Shown piece by piece: positions 1 to 7,113 of a stretch of DNA of 11,170 nucleotides (position 1 is its first letter; each line of letters opens with the position of its first letter). Under the pieces are notes generated by a model, which was given only the letters and a program-made list of their open reading frames with translations, was not told the DNA's origin and did not search any database. The stretch spans positions 1-11,170 of the forward strand of contig JAFADH010000133.1 in NCBI GenBank assembly GCA_023424995.1, read 5' to 3'. The stretch comes from Bacillota bacterium (GTDB taxonomy: Bacteria > Bacillota > Clostridia > Lachnospirales > Lachnospiraceae). The position numbers were made by a program, and so were the translations under genes.

Positions 1-149
1 CGGTCTCCTTACGGGAATTCGGGATAGGCAGAGCTGATCTGGACCATCTGGTGAATGCAGGAATGGAAGTGAGGAGATTGTTGGATAATAACAAAAAGAC
101 CCTGACTCACGGGGATGCACGAAGCTTGTACGAAGAAATTTTAACATAA
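1..149 (+). CDS. Iron-containing alcohol dehydrogenase, C-terminal end (partial)
   Basis: The window opens inside a reading frame (codons from base 3) that runs 48 codons to a TAA at 147-149. The visible C-terminus has an LREFGI segment, then a helix containing VRRLLDNN, then a final THGDARSLYEEIL. This is the usual ending of type III iron-containing alcohol dehydrogenases, whose last helices read roughly LR..GI...DL and RLL.NNP..LT..DA..IYE. Family members are NAD(P)-dependent, Fe/Zn-using oxidoreductases acting on small alcohols, aldehydes or hydroxyacids in the cytoplasm. The metal ligands and cofactor site lie outside the window, so substrate and integrity cannot be judged. It is followed after 57 bases by the DapA-family gene on the same strand and is probably co-transcribed with it. 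Iron-type dehydrogenases are common partners of PdxA2 and DapA-like genes in sugar-acid catabolic loci (family knowledge). The assignment rests only on the C-terminal pattern. Confidence 0.72.
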   Translation, partial: VSLREFGIGRADLDHLVNAGMEVRRLLDNNKKTLTHGDARSLYEEILT

Positions 150-206
150 AACTGCGGCAACGGTACCTGTCACAAGGAAGTGCACGAATAAAGGAGAGGT
201 AATATT

Positions 207-1097
207 ATGAAGATTCACGGAATCATTGTTCCCCTGGTTACTCCCATGCATGAGGATGAGACCGTTAATGAAGCGGAATTAAGAAACCAGGTCAACCGAT
301 TGATCGATGCCGGGGTCCACGGCTTATTTCCCTTCGGGACCAACGGAGAGGGCTATATCCTGAGTGCGGAGGAAAAGGAGTCGGTGCTGTCCGCGGTTGT
401 GGAAGAGACGGCGGGAAGAGTTCCGGTATATGCCGGTACCGGTTGTATCGGAACCAGGGAAACCATCCGCCTGTCACAGCGGGCAAAGGAGCTTGGAGCG
501 GATATCCTGTCCGTCATCACCCCTTCCTTTGCACAGGCTTCCCAGGAAGAATTATACATCCATTATAAGACGATCGCAGAGCAGGCAGAGCTGCCCATGG
601 TATTGTATAATATTCCGGCCCGTACCGGGAATTCACTGCAGCCGGCAACGGTGGAGCGCTTGTCCCGGGTGGATAATATTGTAGGAGTGAAGGACAGCAG
701 CGGTAATTTTGATACCATGCTCCAATACCTTGAGGTGACAAGGGACAGGGAATTTGCCGTATTATCGGGCAATGACTCCCTGATCCTGTGGAACCTGCTG
801 GCCGGAGGAGCAGGAGGCATTGCCGGATGTGCCAATGTATATCCGAAGAATATGACAGGGATTTATGAGGCCTTTACCGGCGGGCGGCTGGAGGAGGCAA
901 GGCAGTATCAGGACAGGATACGCAGCCTCAGGAACTGCTTTGCCTATGGGAATCCCAATACCGTCATCAAGGCGGCGGTCCGGCTGCTGGGCTATCCGGT
1001 GGGTCCCTGCCGCAGTCCTTTCCATCTGATCTCCAAAGAAGGGATCGAGGCTATTCGTACCGTATTGGAAGATAACAAAGGAAATGGCATGCTTTGA
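207..1097 (+). CDS. DapA-family class I aldolase/dehydratase (DHDPS/NAL family)
   Basis: This 296-residue cytoplasmic TIM-barrel protein has the usual length for the dihydrodipicolinate synthase/N-acetylneuraminate lyase family. These enzymes form a Schiff base with a 2-keto acid such as pyruvate and catalyse aldol cleavage, condensation or dehydration. Visible marks are GTNGEG at residues 44-49 (the pyruvate carboxylate loop, normally GTTGE or GSTGE), the catalytic Tyr134 and Arg139 in YNIPARTG, and the Schiff-base Lys162 in GVKDSSG. In true DHDPS the proton relay also needs the second Thr of GTTGE and a Tyr in TPYY. Here these are Asn46 and, in TPSF, Phe108. It is therefore probably a catabolic aldolase or dehydratase rather than lysine-pathway DapA, although automated pipelines would likely label it dapA. 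The start is supported by AGGAGAGG nine bases upstream. It lies between the dehydrogenase and pdxA2 (18-base gap), consistent with a shared pathway. Family is certain; substrate is unknown. Confidence 0.9.
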   Translation: MKIHGIIVPLVTPMHEDETVNEAELRNQVNRLIDAGVHGLFPFGTNGEGYILSAEEKESVLSAVVEETAGRVPVYAGTGCIGTRETIRLSQRAKELGADILSVITPSFAQASQEELYIHYKTIAEQAELPMVLYNIPARTGNSLQPATVERLSRVDNIVGVKDSSGNFDTMLQYLEVTRDREFAVLSGNDSLILWNLLAGGAGGIAGCANVYPKNMTGIYEAFTGGRLEEARQYQDRIRSLRNCFAYGNPNTVIKAAVRLLGYPVGPCRSPFHLISKEGIEAIRTVLEDNKGNGML

Positions 1098-1115
1098 TAA
1101 AGCAGGGAGGAAGAG

Positions 1116-2180
1116 ATGCAGAACAGACCGATTATCGGGATCACCCTGGGGGATCCCTCCGGTATTGGCCCGGAGATCACCTTAAAGGCACTTCAAAGGC
1201 CTGATATATATAAAGCCTGCAGGCCGGTAGTAATAGGCGACAGTTATGTCTTAGAGCAGGCAAAGCAGTGGCTGGGAGAAACAGATATACGGATTCATCC
1301 GGTCAGCCAGGTGAAGGATGCGCTGTTTCAGCCGGGGACACTGGATGTGTTTGATATGGGATTGATCACAAAAGAGAATTACCGGCTGGCGCAGGTGAAT
1401 AAAGCGTCGGGCGACGCGGCCTTTCAATATGTAAAGAAGGTGATCCGGCTTGCCCTGGACCATGAGGTTGACGCTACGGTAACCAATCCGCTGAATAAGG
1501 AAGCTATCAATCTGGCAGGCCATCATTATTCGGGACATACGGAAATCTATGCACAGCTTACCGGAACCAAAAAATATGCCATGATGCTTGCGCATAAGGA
1601 TTTAAGAGTCATCCATGTATCGACCCATGTCTCCCTGCGGGAGGCCTGTGACAGGGTGAAGAAGGAAAGAGTGCTGGAGGTGATCCGGCTGGCGCAGGAA
1701 GCCTGCAGGAATATAGGAATTGATGATCCCAGGATCGGCGTGGCAGGGTTAAACCCTCACAGCGGAGAAAACGGACTGTTCGGCAGGGAAGAGCTGGAGG
1801 AAATCATTCCGGCTCTGGAGGAGGCAAGGAAGGCCGGAATATCGGCAGAGGGCCCCGTGCCCCCGGACAGTGTGTTCTCCAAGGCAAAGGGCGGCTGGTA
1901 TGACATCGTGGTTGCCATGTATCATGATCAGGGTCATATTCCCTTGAAATTAGAAGGATTTGTATATAACCGGAGCACACAGAAGTGGGATGCGGTGGAG
2001 GGGATCAATATAACCCTGGGACTGCCCGTCATCCGTACCTCTGTAGACCACGGAACGGCATTTGACCAGGCGGGAAAGGGTACGGCCAGTGAGCTGAGCC
2101 TGATCAATGCCATTGAATACGGAATTAAGTTTGCCTGCAACCGTTTGGAAGGTACGGGCGGACAATTCAATCATAAATAA
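1116..2180 (+). CDS. pdxA2: PdxA2-type 4-phosphoacid (4-phospho-threonate/erythronate) dehydrogenase
   Basis: This 354-residue protein belongs to the PdxA family of NAD-dependent, divalent-metal-dependent oxidative decarboxylases. The N-terminal LGDPSGIGPE motif (residues 11-20), GHTE (140-143) in the phosphate/substrate site, the metal-ligand histidines H171 (STHVSLREA), H215 (GLNPHSGENG) and H270 (AMYHDQGH), and TSVDHGTAFD (308-317) are all present, so it should be active. Biosynthetic PdxA oxidises 4-phosphohydroxy-L-threonine for vitamin B6. PdxA2 paralogues oxidise 4-phospho-D-threonate or 4-phospho-D-erythronate to dihydroxyacetone phosphate and CO2, after phosphorylation by a DUF1537 kinase. 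The catabolic setting and the absence of other pdx genes favour PdxA2; a DUF1537 gene might lie just upstream of the window. It is longer than E. coli PdxA (329 residues), partly through an insert at about residues 283-296 before the ITLGLP motif. The start has GGGAGGAAG just upstream, 18 bases after the DapA-like stop. Confidence 0.86.
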   Translation: MQNRPIIGITLGDPSGIGPEITLKALQRPDIYKACRPVVIGDSYVLEQAKQWLGETDIRIHPVSQVKDALFQPGTLDVFDMGLITKENYRLAQVNKASGDAAFQYVKKVIRLALDHEVDATVTNPLNKEAINLAGHHYSGHTEIYAQLTGTKKYAMMLAHKDLRVIHVSTHVSLREACDRVKKERVLEVIRLAQEACRNIGIDDPRIGVAGLNPHSGENGLFGREELEEIIPALEEARKAGISAEGPVPPDSVFSKAKGGWYDIVVAMYHDQGHIPLKLEGFVYNRSTQKWDAVEGINITLGLPVIRTSVDHGTAFDQAGKGTASELSLINAIEYGIKFACNRLEGTGGQFNHK

Positions 2181-2204
2181 GGAGAAAATAAGGAGGATTA
2201 CAAA

Positions 2205-3815
2205 ATGAACCGTGTTAAAAAATTATTGGCAATACTGTTTTCATTTGTAATGGTAGCAGGAATGCTGGCAGGATGCGGCAAGAGCACGACGCCGGACAGC
2301 GGCAGTGAACCTACAAAAGCGCCGGATAATACCGGAGGAGAAACTACGGAGGACGGTTCCTATACCATGTTCATCCGTTCCACCTATGCCGATTGGATCA
2401 AGGAATTAAAATGGTATGACGAGGCTGAGGAAAGAACCGGGATCACCGTGGAATATGTATACGGACCGGAAGAATTCAATGATGTGTATGCCGAGGTGGA
2501 CCAGAGAATTATCAGCGGTACGCTTCCCGATGCAGCTATGTGCAGGCTGGCTCAGGCCAAGGTCTACGGCTCCGAGGGAGCATTCCGGGATCTGACTGAT
2601 CTGATCGCACAATATGCACCGAATTTACAGGCTTATCTGGACAGCAATCCGGATTATAAAGCATTCATTACTGCCGATGACGGAAAGATCTACGGGCTGG
2701 CGAAGGAAAGTCCCATCTTTGCGGATACCATCGGATACCGTGCGGACCACTTCACGGAAGCCGGAATCGATCCTTCCACAGTGAAGACTGTTGCGGACTT
2801 TACCAAAGCGCTGCAGACCTTAAAGGCGTTCTACGGCAAGGACAACCCCAGTTATTATCCCTTATCCGGACGGGAAGGCATATTCCGCTTTGCCGCATGG
2901 TTCGGTGCGGCCAACAATATTTCCATGGAAGAATCCAACGGTATCTACTATGGACATGAGAAGGATTATGCATTTGACATTATGAGCGAGAATGCCTACA
3001 CCATGATGCAGACCATGAAGCAGTGGTATGACGAAGGCCTGATCAATCCCGAATGGGCTGCGGGAGCCTTCAGTGAAGGCGACTGGGAATCCGCCATGCT
3101 GAACGGCAGCGGAAGTATCATTTATGATTATTACACCAGACCTCAGTGGTTCGTGACCAACGGAGGAAAGGATGCGGATCCGAATTATGAGATGGCGGTA
3201 CTTGATTATCTTCAGGATGAAACAGGAAAGACCCTGCCGGTGACCTCTTCCGCAAAATACGGTGATTTATCCGTGGCATTAAATGCAAAGGCAAGCGAGG
3301 AAGCAGCGAAGGCGTTTATCCGGTTCATTGATTACTTCTATAGTGAGGAAGGCATCGTCCTGGCCAACTGGGGCGTGGAAGGCGAAAGCTTTGAAACAGC
3401 CAACGGCCAAAAGCAGTTTATCGCAGATTACAACACAGAGGAAGCAAAGCCGGCGGGAGAGAAGAGATGGTCCTTCCTAAGCGACAGGCTTACCGTGATC
3501 AAGCCGGTAGACAATACGGCGTTCTATTCCTGGAATACCGAACTGATCTCTGAATCCGCAAACCGTCTGTTTACGGAGGAGAACCTGCAGGAATCCATCA
3601 ATATCGTCTATACCAATGACCAGCTGACCGAGCTGTCCAATCTGGTGGCATCCGTATATGATGCCGAGATCGCAGGAATGACCGCATTCCTGACAGGGGG
3701 CAGAACATTGAATGAAACAGAATGGACGGCGTTCCAGAATGAGATGAATGCCATGGGATTATCCAGGATAGAAGAGATCCAGCTGGAAGCATTCCAAAAC
3801 ACTTATGGAAAATAA
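2205..3815 (+). CDS. ABC transporter extracellular solute-binding lipoprotein (LplA/YtcQ-like)
   Basis: This 536-residue protein starts with a lipoprotein signal: basic MNRVKK, a hydrophobic stretch to about residue 20, and the lipobox LAGC with the lipidated cysteine at position 24. A Ser/Thr/Pro/Gly/acid-rich linker (about 25-50) leads to the mature binding domain, typical of large family-1 carbohydrate-binding proteins of Firmicutes. It would be anchored to the outer face of the membrane and deliver its ligand to the two permeases encoded next. The size (over 500 residues) and the pairing with LplB/LplC-type permeases match the LplA/YtcQ group, whose ligands are often oligosaccharides or acidic sugars; the ligand here is not determined. 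The start is well supported by AAGGAGG placed 9 bases before ATG, only 24 bases after pdxA2. A 125-base gap with a strong hairpin separates it from the permease genes. Confidence 0.9.
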   Translation: MNRVKKLLAILFSFVMVAGMLAGCGKSTTPDSGSEPTKAPDNTGGETTEDGSYTMFIRSTYADWIKELKWYDEAEERTGITVEYVYGPEEFNDVYAEVDQRIISGTLPDAAMCRLAQAKVYGSEGAFRDLTDLIAQYAPNLQAYLDSNPDYKAFITADDGKIYGLAKESPIFADTIGYRADHFTEAGIDPSTVKTVADFTKALQTLKAFYGKDNPSYYPLSGREGIFRFAAWFGAANNISMEESNGIYYGHEKDYAFDIMSENAYTMMQTMKQWYDEGLINPEWAAGAFSEGDWESAMLNGSGSIIYDYYTRPQWFVTNGGKDADPNYEMAVLDYLQDETGKTLPVTSSAKYGDLSVALNAKASEEAAKAFIRFIDYFYSEEGIVLANWGVEGESFETANGQKQFIADYNTEEAKPAGEKRWSFLSDRLTVIKPVDNTAFYSWNTELISESANRLFTEENLQESINIVYTNDQLTELSNLVASVYDAEIAGMTAFLTGGRTLNETEWTAFQNEMNAMGLSRIEEIQLEAFQNTYGK

Positions 3816-3882
3816 TATTCAGACAGGCGTATCAAGTCACTTGAAAAGTATAGGGTAGCAGCAGTCTGTATCAAACAAATCC

Positions 3883-3917
3883 TTTGCCGGATACCCACCT
3901 GTGGGTATCCGGGCAAA
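3883..3917 (+). promoter_or_regulatory. Strong intercistronic hairpin between binding protein and permease genes
   Basis: CCGGATACCCAC (3887-3898) and GTGGGTATCCGG (3901-3912) are exact reverse complements separated by only CT. The stem continues with one bulged G (3913) through TTTG/CAAA (3883-3886 with 3914-3917), about 16 base pairs in all. No T-run follows, so it is not a classic intrinsic terminator. In transporter operons, hairpins after the binding-protein gene commonly block 3' exonucleases or allow partial read-through, so that the binding protein is made in excess over the permeases. The hairpin ends about 14 bases before the AAGG ribosome site of the permease and does not cover it. 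Confidence 0.85.
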
Positions 3918-3940
3918 AGCTTTACAGAAAGGTGATTTAC

Positions 3941-4876
3941 ATGTTACAGAGAAAATCATTGCGAAAAAGAATTATGGAAGAAATCAAACGGAATTATCTG
4001 CTTTACCTTATGCTGATCCCCGGTGTTGTCAGCCTGGTGCTTTTTAAGCTGGCGCCAATGGGAGGTATGGTGATAGCCTTTGAAAAGTACAGTGCATTTA
4101 AAGGTATTTTTAAGAGTGAATGGGTAGGCCTTGATAATTTTATCCGGATATTCCGGGACCCCTACATTCCCAAGGTAGTAGCCAATACGGTTATTCTGGC
4201 GGTACTGTCCGTGGTGGTCGTATTTCCCGTGCCGGTGGTTTTTGCCTTGTTTCTAAATGAGGCCAGGAGCAAATGGGTCAGGCATCCGGTACAATCCTTA
4301 AGCTTTCTTCCCTATTTTATCTCCTCGGCCGTTATGGTAAGCATCCTGTATACCATATTATCGCCGAATTCAGGTATTGTGAACACGGTTATCAAAGCCT
4401 TCGGCGGCAGTTCCATTTATTTTATGGCAAGTCCCGGATGGTTCCGGCCCCTGTATATCCTTCTTCAGATCTGGCAGACCTTCGGCTACTCGGCGATCAT
4501 TTACCTGGCGGCAATGACTGCCATTGACCCGGCTCTTTATGAAGCGGCGGAGGTAGACGGCGCCAACCGCTGGTCGAAGATGCTCCGTATTACGCTGCCG
4601 TCCATATCCGTATCCGTAGTTACCATGCTGATCATCAGTATCGGCAATATCTTCACCGTAGATCTGGACCGTATCCTGCTGATGTACAATGCCAGCGTTT
4701 ATGATACCGCAGATGTAATACAAACCTATGTATACCGTATCGCGTTCCAGTCGACCGGCTTTCCCGATTACAGCTATGGTACGGCCGTGAACGTATTGAA
4801 ATCGGTAATTGCTTTCATCCTTGTTATAGCAGCCAATAAAGCAGCAGATAAGTTTTCCGACACAAGGATATTTTAA
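3941..4876 (+). CDS. ABC transporter permease, LplB-type
   Basis: This 311-residue inner-membrane protein is one half of a sugar-type ABC importer channel. It has a short basic N-terminus, a first membrane segment at about 18-36 (LLYLMLIPGVVSLVLF) followed by the LAPMGGMVIAF segment that is characteristic of LplB/YtcP partners, and further hydrophobic helices near 80-105, 122-141, 169-190, 222-240 and 282-299. The cytoplasmic EAA loop (EAAEVDGANRWSKMLRITLP, 201-220), which docks the ATPase, is intact. I place the start at ATG 3941, which has AGAAAGGTGA just upstream. The frame stays open further upstream to a TTG at 3884, but that extension would translate through the hairpin and has no ribosome site. 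It pairs with the permease that follows after 17 bases. No ATPase gene is present in the window. Confidence 0.9.
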   Translation: MLQRKSLRKRIMEEIKRNYLLYLMLIPGVVSLVLFKLAPMGGMVIAFEKYSAFKGIFKSEWVGLDNFIRIFRDPYIPKVVANTVILAVLSVVVVFPVPVVFALFLNEARSKWVRHPVQSLSFLPYFISSAVMVSILYTILSPNSGIVNTVIKAFGGSSIYFMASPGWFRPLYILLQIWQTFGYSAIIYLAAMTAIDPALYEAAEVDGANRWSKMLRITLPSISVSVVTMLIISIGNIFTVDLDRILLMYNASVYDTADVIQTYVYRIAFQSTGFPDYSYGTAVNVLKSVIAFILVIAANKAADKFSDTRIF

Positions 4877-4893
4877 AGGAGGAGACAGCGAAC

Positions 4894-5772
4894 ATGAAAC
4901 GAAAAAAAATCTCCCTGTTTGACCTGATTAATAATACCTTGCTGATTGCTTTGGCTATTGTATGCGTCTATCCGTTTTTGTATATTTTTTTCGTGGCAAC
5001 AAGCGATGGTACTTATTTATCCCGAGGGCTTATGACCTTTTTCCCGAAGGAGTTTAATTTTGAAGCGTTTACCTATATATTGCAAAATCCGAAATTGAAT
5101 GTATTCCGGGGATTACGGAATTCCTTTCTCTATACAGTGACCGGAACCCTTGTTTCCATTGTTTTTACCTATCTGACGGCCTATGCCCTGTCAAGGCCCA
5201 GATTAAGGTGCCGGTCGTTTATTATGAAGCTTTTTGTTATTACCTGGGTATTTGAAGCGGGTATCATCCCCCAGTACATCGTCTACAGCAGCCTGGGATT
5301 TGTTGATAATCCGGCGGTCATGATCATTCCGGCGGCAATCAATACCCAGTTTCTGATTATCGCGAAGACCTTTCTGGAGGGATTGCCGAAGGAGCTGGAG
5401 GAGGCGGCTTTCATGGACGGAGCCAATGATATTAAGATATTGACGAAGATTTTTCTGCCCTTGTCCAAGCCCATCGTGGCAACCATCGGCACCTTTTATG
5501 CGGTATCCATATGGAACCAGTATCTCAATCCGCAGATTTATTTAAAGTCCGAATACCTTAAGACCATCCAGCAGGTATTAAAGAGTGTGGTTATCACCGA
5601 CGGTGCTGCCGGAACGGCCTTTAACAATATCATACAGAACGGCATTACCTTAAACCAGCAGAATATGAAAGCGGCGGCAACCTTTGTCGCCATGGTTCCC
5701 ATTGTCTGTGTTTATCCGTTTGTACAAAAATATTTTAAGAAGGGAATATTGATCGGCTCTGTAAAGGGCTGA
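4894..5772 (+). CDS. ABC transporter permease, LplC-type
   Basis: This 292-residue membrane protein is the second permease of the importer. The N-terminus is basic (MKRKK), followed by a membrane helix at about 12-35 and further hydrophobic segments near 78-98, 110-131, 140-158, 190-208 and 262-275. The EAA loop EEAAFMDGANDIKILTKIFL (169-188) is intact, and the protein ends in KKGILIGSVKG, an ending typical of the LplC/YtcP group (often written KGVMIGSVKG). Translation starts at ATG 4894 behind AAAGGAGGAGA. It lies 17 bases after the first permease and 12 bases before the BNR-protein gene, so all three genes are almost certainly on one transcript. LplBC-type systems usually borrow a shared MsmX/UgpC-like ATPase encoded elsewhere, which explains why none is found here. 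Family assignment is confident; the transported sugar is unknown. Confidence 0.92.
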   Translation: MKRKKISLFDLINNTLLIALAIVCVYPFLYIFFVATSDGTYLSRGLMTFFPKEFNFEAFTYILQNPKLNVFRGLRNSFLYTVTGTLVSIVFTYLTAYALSRPRLRCRSFIMKLFVITWVFEAGIIPQYIVYSSLGFVDNPAVMIIPAAINTQFLIIAKTFLEGLPKELEEAAFMDGANDIKILTKIFLPLSKPIVATIGTFYAVSIWNQYLNPQIYLKSEYLKTIQQVLKSVVITDGAAGTAFNNIIQNGITLNQQNMKAAATFVAMVPIVCVYPFVQKYFKKGILIGSVKG

Positions 5773-5784
5773 TGGGTAAAGCAT

Positions 5785-6957
5785 ATGAACAGAAAATATA
5801 TCGAATTGAATACTCCGGCGGAGAATGGCTGCCTTTATAAAGATCCCGTCAGGAACACCGTAGAAGCGCTGATACCAAATCCCTATGACAGCTGCCATGC
5901 GGCGGATCTGCTGGAGCTGCCCGGCGGAGATCTTCTTTGCTGCTGGTTTGCCGGCTCCGATGAAGGGAATGCGGATATCAGCATCGTCCTGTCCAGGCTG
6001 AATGCCGGAGCGAGTACCTGGTCCGTACCGGTCATCATATCCGATGACCCTGCCCGTTCCGAGCAAAATCCCTCCCTGTTCCTGACACCGGAGGGAGAGC
6101 TGTGGGTAATGTATACCGCACAGGTATCCAGAACACCGGAGATCAATCCGCATTTTAACCTTCAGTATACCGCCGAGATCCGGTGCAGAAAATCAACGGA
6201 TCACGGATATACCTGGGGACCCACCCAGGTGATGTTCTCCCGGCCGGGTTCCTTCTGCCGGCAGAAAATCCAGATATTAAAGAGCGGAAGATGGATCTTC
6301 GGCAATTGGATCTGTTTCCCGGATGAATCCAGAAACGGCAGCGATATTACGGTAATGCAGCTTTCCGACGATCAGGGAAAGACCTGGAGAGAGGTTACGG
6401 TGCCAAAGAGTCAGGGAAGAGTTCATGCCAATATTGTGGAGCTGGAGCCCGGCAAGCTGATCGCGTTGTACCGGAGCAGATTTGCGGATCATATTTACCG
6501 GTCCGTATCCGAAGATGACGGTGAGACCTGGTCTGCGCCGGTCCGTACCCAGCTGCCCAACAACAACTCCAGCATCTCGGCCATCAGGTTGAAAAGCGGG
6601 GCTGTCGGACTGGCTTACAACCCGGTAAGCTTCAATGAGGATACCGCAAGAACCGTCTGGCCACATCAGCGCTGCCCCCTTACCCTTGCGGTCTCAGAGG
6701 ACGGGGGTATTACCTGGCCTTACCGCAGAGTGGCGGAGTTCGGGGAAGGCTTTACCGGCCCCATGAACGATGATAACAACAGGCGGTATGAATATCCGGT
6801 CATAATGGAGGATTCGGCGGGAAATATCCATGTTGCCTACAGCTGGGGCGAAAGACGCTGCGTGAAATACGTATGCGTGGACGAGGCATGGATTCGCGGG
6901 GAGAAAAAGACTTTGGGCGCGGAGAATAATCCGGAGTACCCGGCCCGTTATTTTTAA
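5785..6957 (+). CDS. BNR/Asp-box six-bladed beta-propeller protein, sialidase-like (BNR_2 family)
   Basis: This 390-residue protein has four clear Asp-boxes (S-x-D-x-G-x-T-W) at residues 137-144 (STDHGYTW), 194-201 (SDDQGKTW), 242-249 (SEDDGETW) and 304-311 (SEDGGITW), marking a sialidase-fold propeller. The segments HAADLLELPGGDLLCCWFAG (38-57), QNPSLF (94-99), LPNNNSS (257-263) and YEYPVI (335-340) fit the BNR_2 (PF13088) group. There is no signal peptide, so it should act in the cytoplasm on imported material. The FRIP/YRIP arginine motif that opens canonical GH33 sialidases is not visible at the N-terminus, so true sialidase activity is doubtful. A glycoside hydrolase or lyase acting on the transported sugar is more likely, but this is inference. 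Translation begins 12 bases after the permease stop, with only a modest AAAGGG upstream, suggesting translational coupling. It closes the transporter operon before a 156-base gap. Confidence 0.82.
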   Translation: MNRKYIELNTPAENGCLYKDPVRNTVEALIPNPYDSCHAADLLELPGGDLLCCWFAGSDEGNADISIVLSRLNAGASTWSVPVIISDDPARSEQNPSLFLTPEGELWVMYTAQVSRTPEINPHFNLQYTAEIRCRKSTDHGYTWGPTQVMFSRPGSFCRQKIQILKSGRWIFGNWICFPDESRNGSDITVMQLSDDQGKTWREVTVPKSQGRVHANIVELEPGKLIALYRSRFADHIYRSVSEDDGETWSAPVRTQLPNNNSSISAIRLKSGAVGLAYNPVSFNEDTARTVWPHQRCPLTLAVSEDGGITWPYRRVAEFGEGFTGPMNDDNNRRYEYPVIMEDSAGNIHVAYSWGERRCVKYVCVDEAWIRGEKKTLGAENNPEYPARYF

Positions 6958-7113
6958 ATCTTGTGCGATCTGAATACTCCAATCTGTGAGCGGCAAGGAG
7001 CAATTTTAGGAGCTCAGTGAGGCTGCGTTTCCAAAATTGCGGCGCAGAATACGGCAAGGCGGAGCGGTCAGAACGGTACAATGATTTTTCAAACATGCTC
7101 TAAGGAGATTCCT
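6958..7113 (+). repeat. Intergenic stretch with imperfect hairpin; candidate dispersed repeat element
   Basis: No gene fits in this 156-base gap. GCAATTTT (7000-7007) pairs with AAAATTGC (7033-7040), and GGA (7009-7011) with TCC (7030-7032), leaving a single bulged A at 7008 and an 18-base loop. The 8-mer CGGCAAGG occurs twice in the same orientation, at 6991-6998 and 7052-7059, on either side of the hairpin, and GAGCGG is also duplicated (6989-6994, 7062-7067). The overall style (GC-rich flanks, AT-rich arms) resembles small dispersed intergenic elements of Lachnospiraceae, but no second copy exists in this window, so the repeat status is a guess. There is no T-tract to make it a terminator, and I see no good promoter for gtfA in it. 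Confidence 0.4.

Noticed and set aside
190..209. Shared start context GGTAATATTATG before the DapA-like gene and before ridA (8678-8689)
   Set aside because: It is explained by strong AT-rich translation starts in this type of genome; no extended similarity surrounds it, so it is not a repeat or riboswitch.
3884..3940. Upstream extension of the first permease from a TTG codon
   Set aside because: The extension encodes the hairpin itself, lacks a ribosome site, and places non-family residues before the good start at 3941, which has AAGG spacing.
7081..7113. Earlier ATG start for sucrose phosphorylase
   Set aside because: There is no ribosome site before 7081, and family N-termini begin at about KNKIMLITY, matching the start at 7114 behind TAAGGAGATT.
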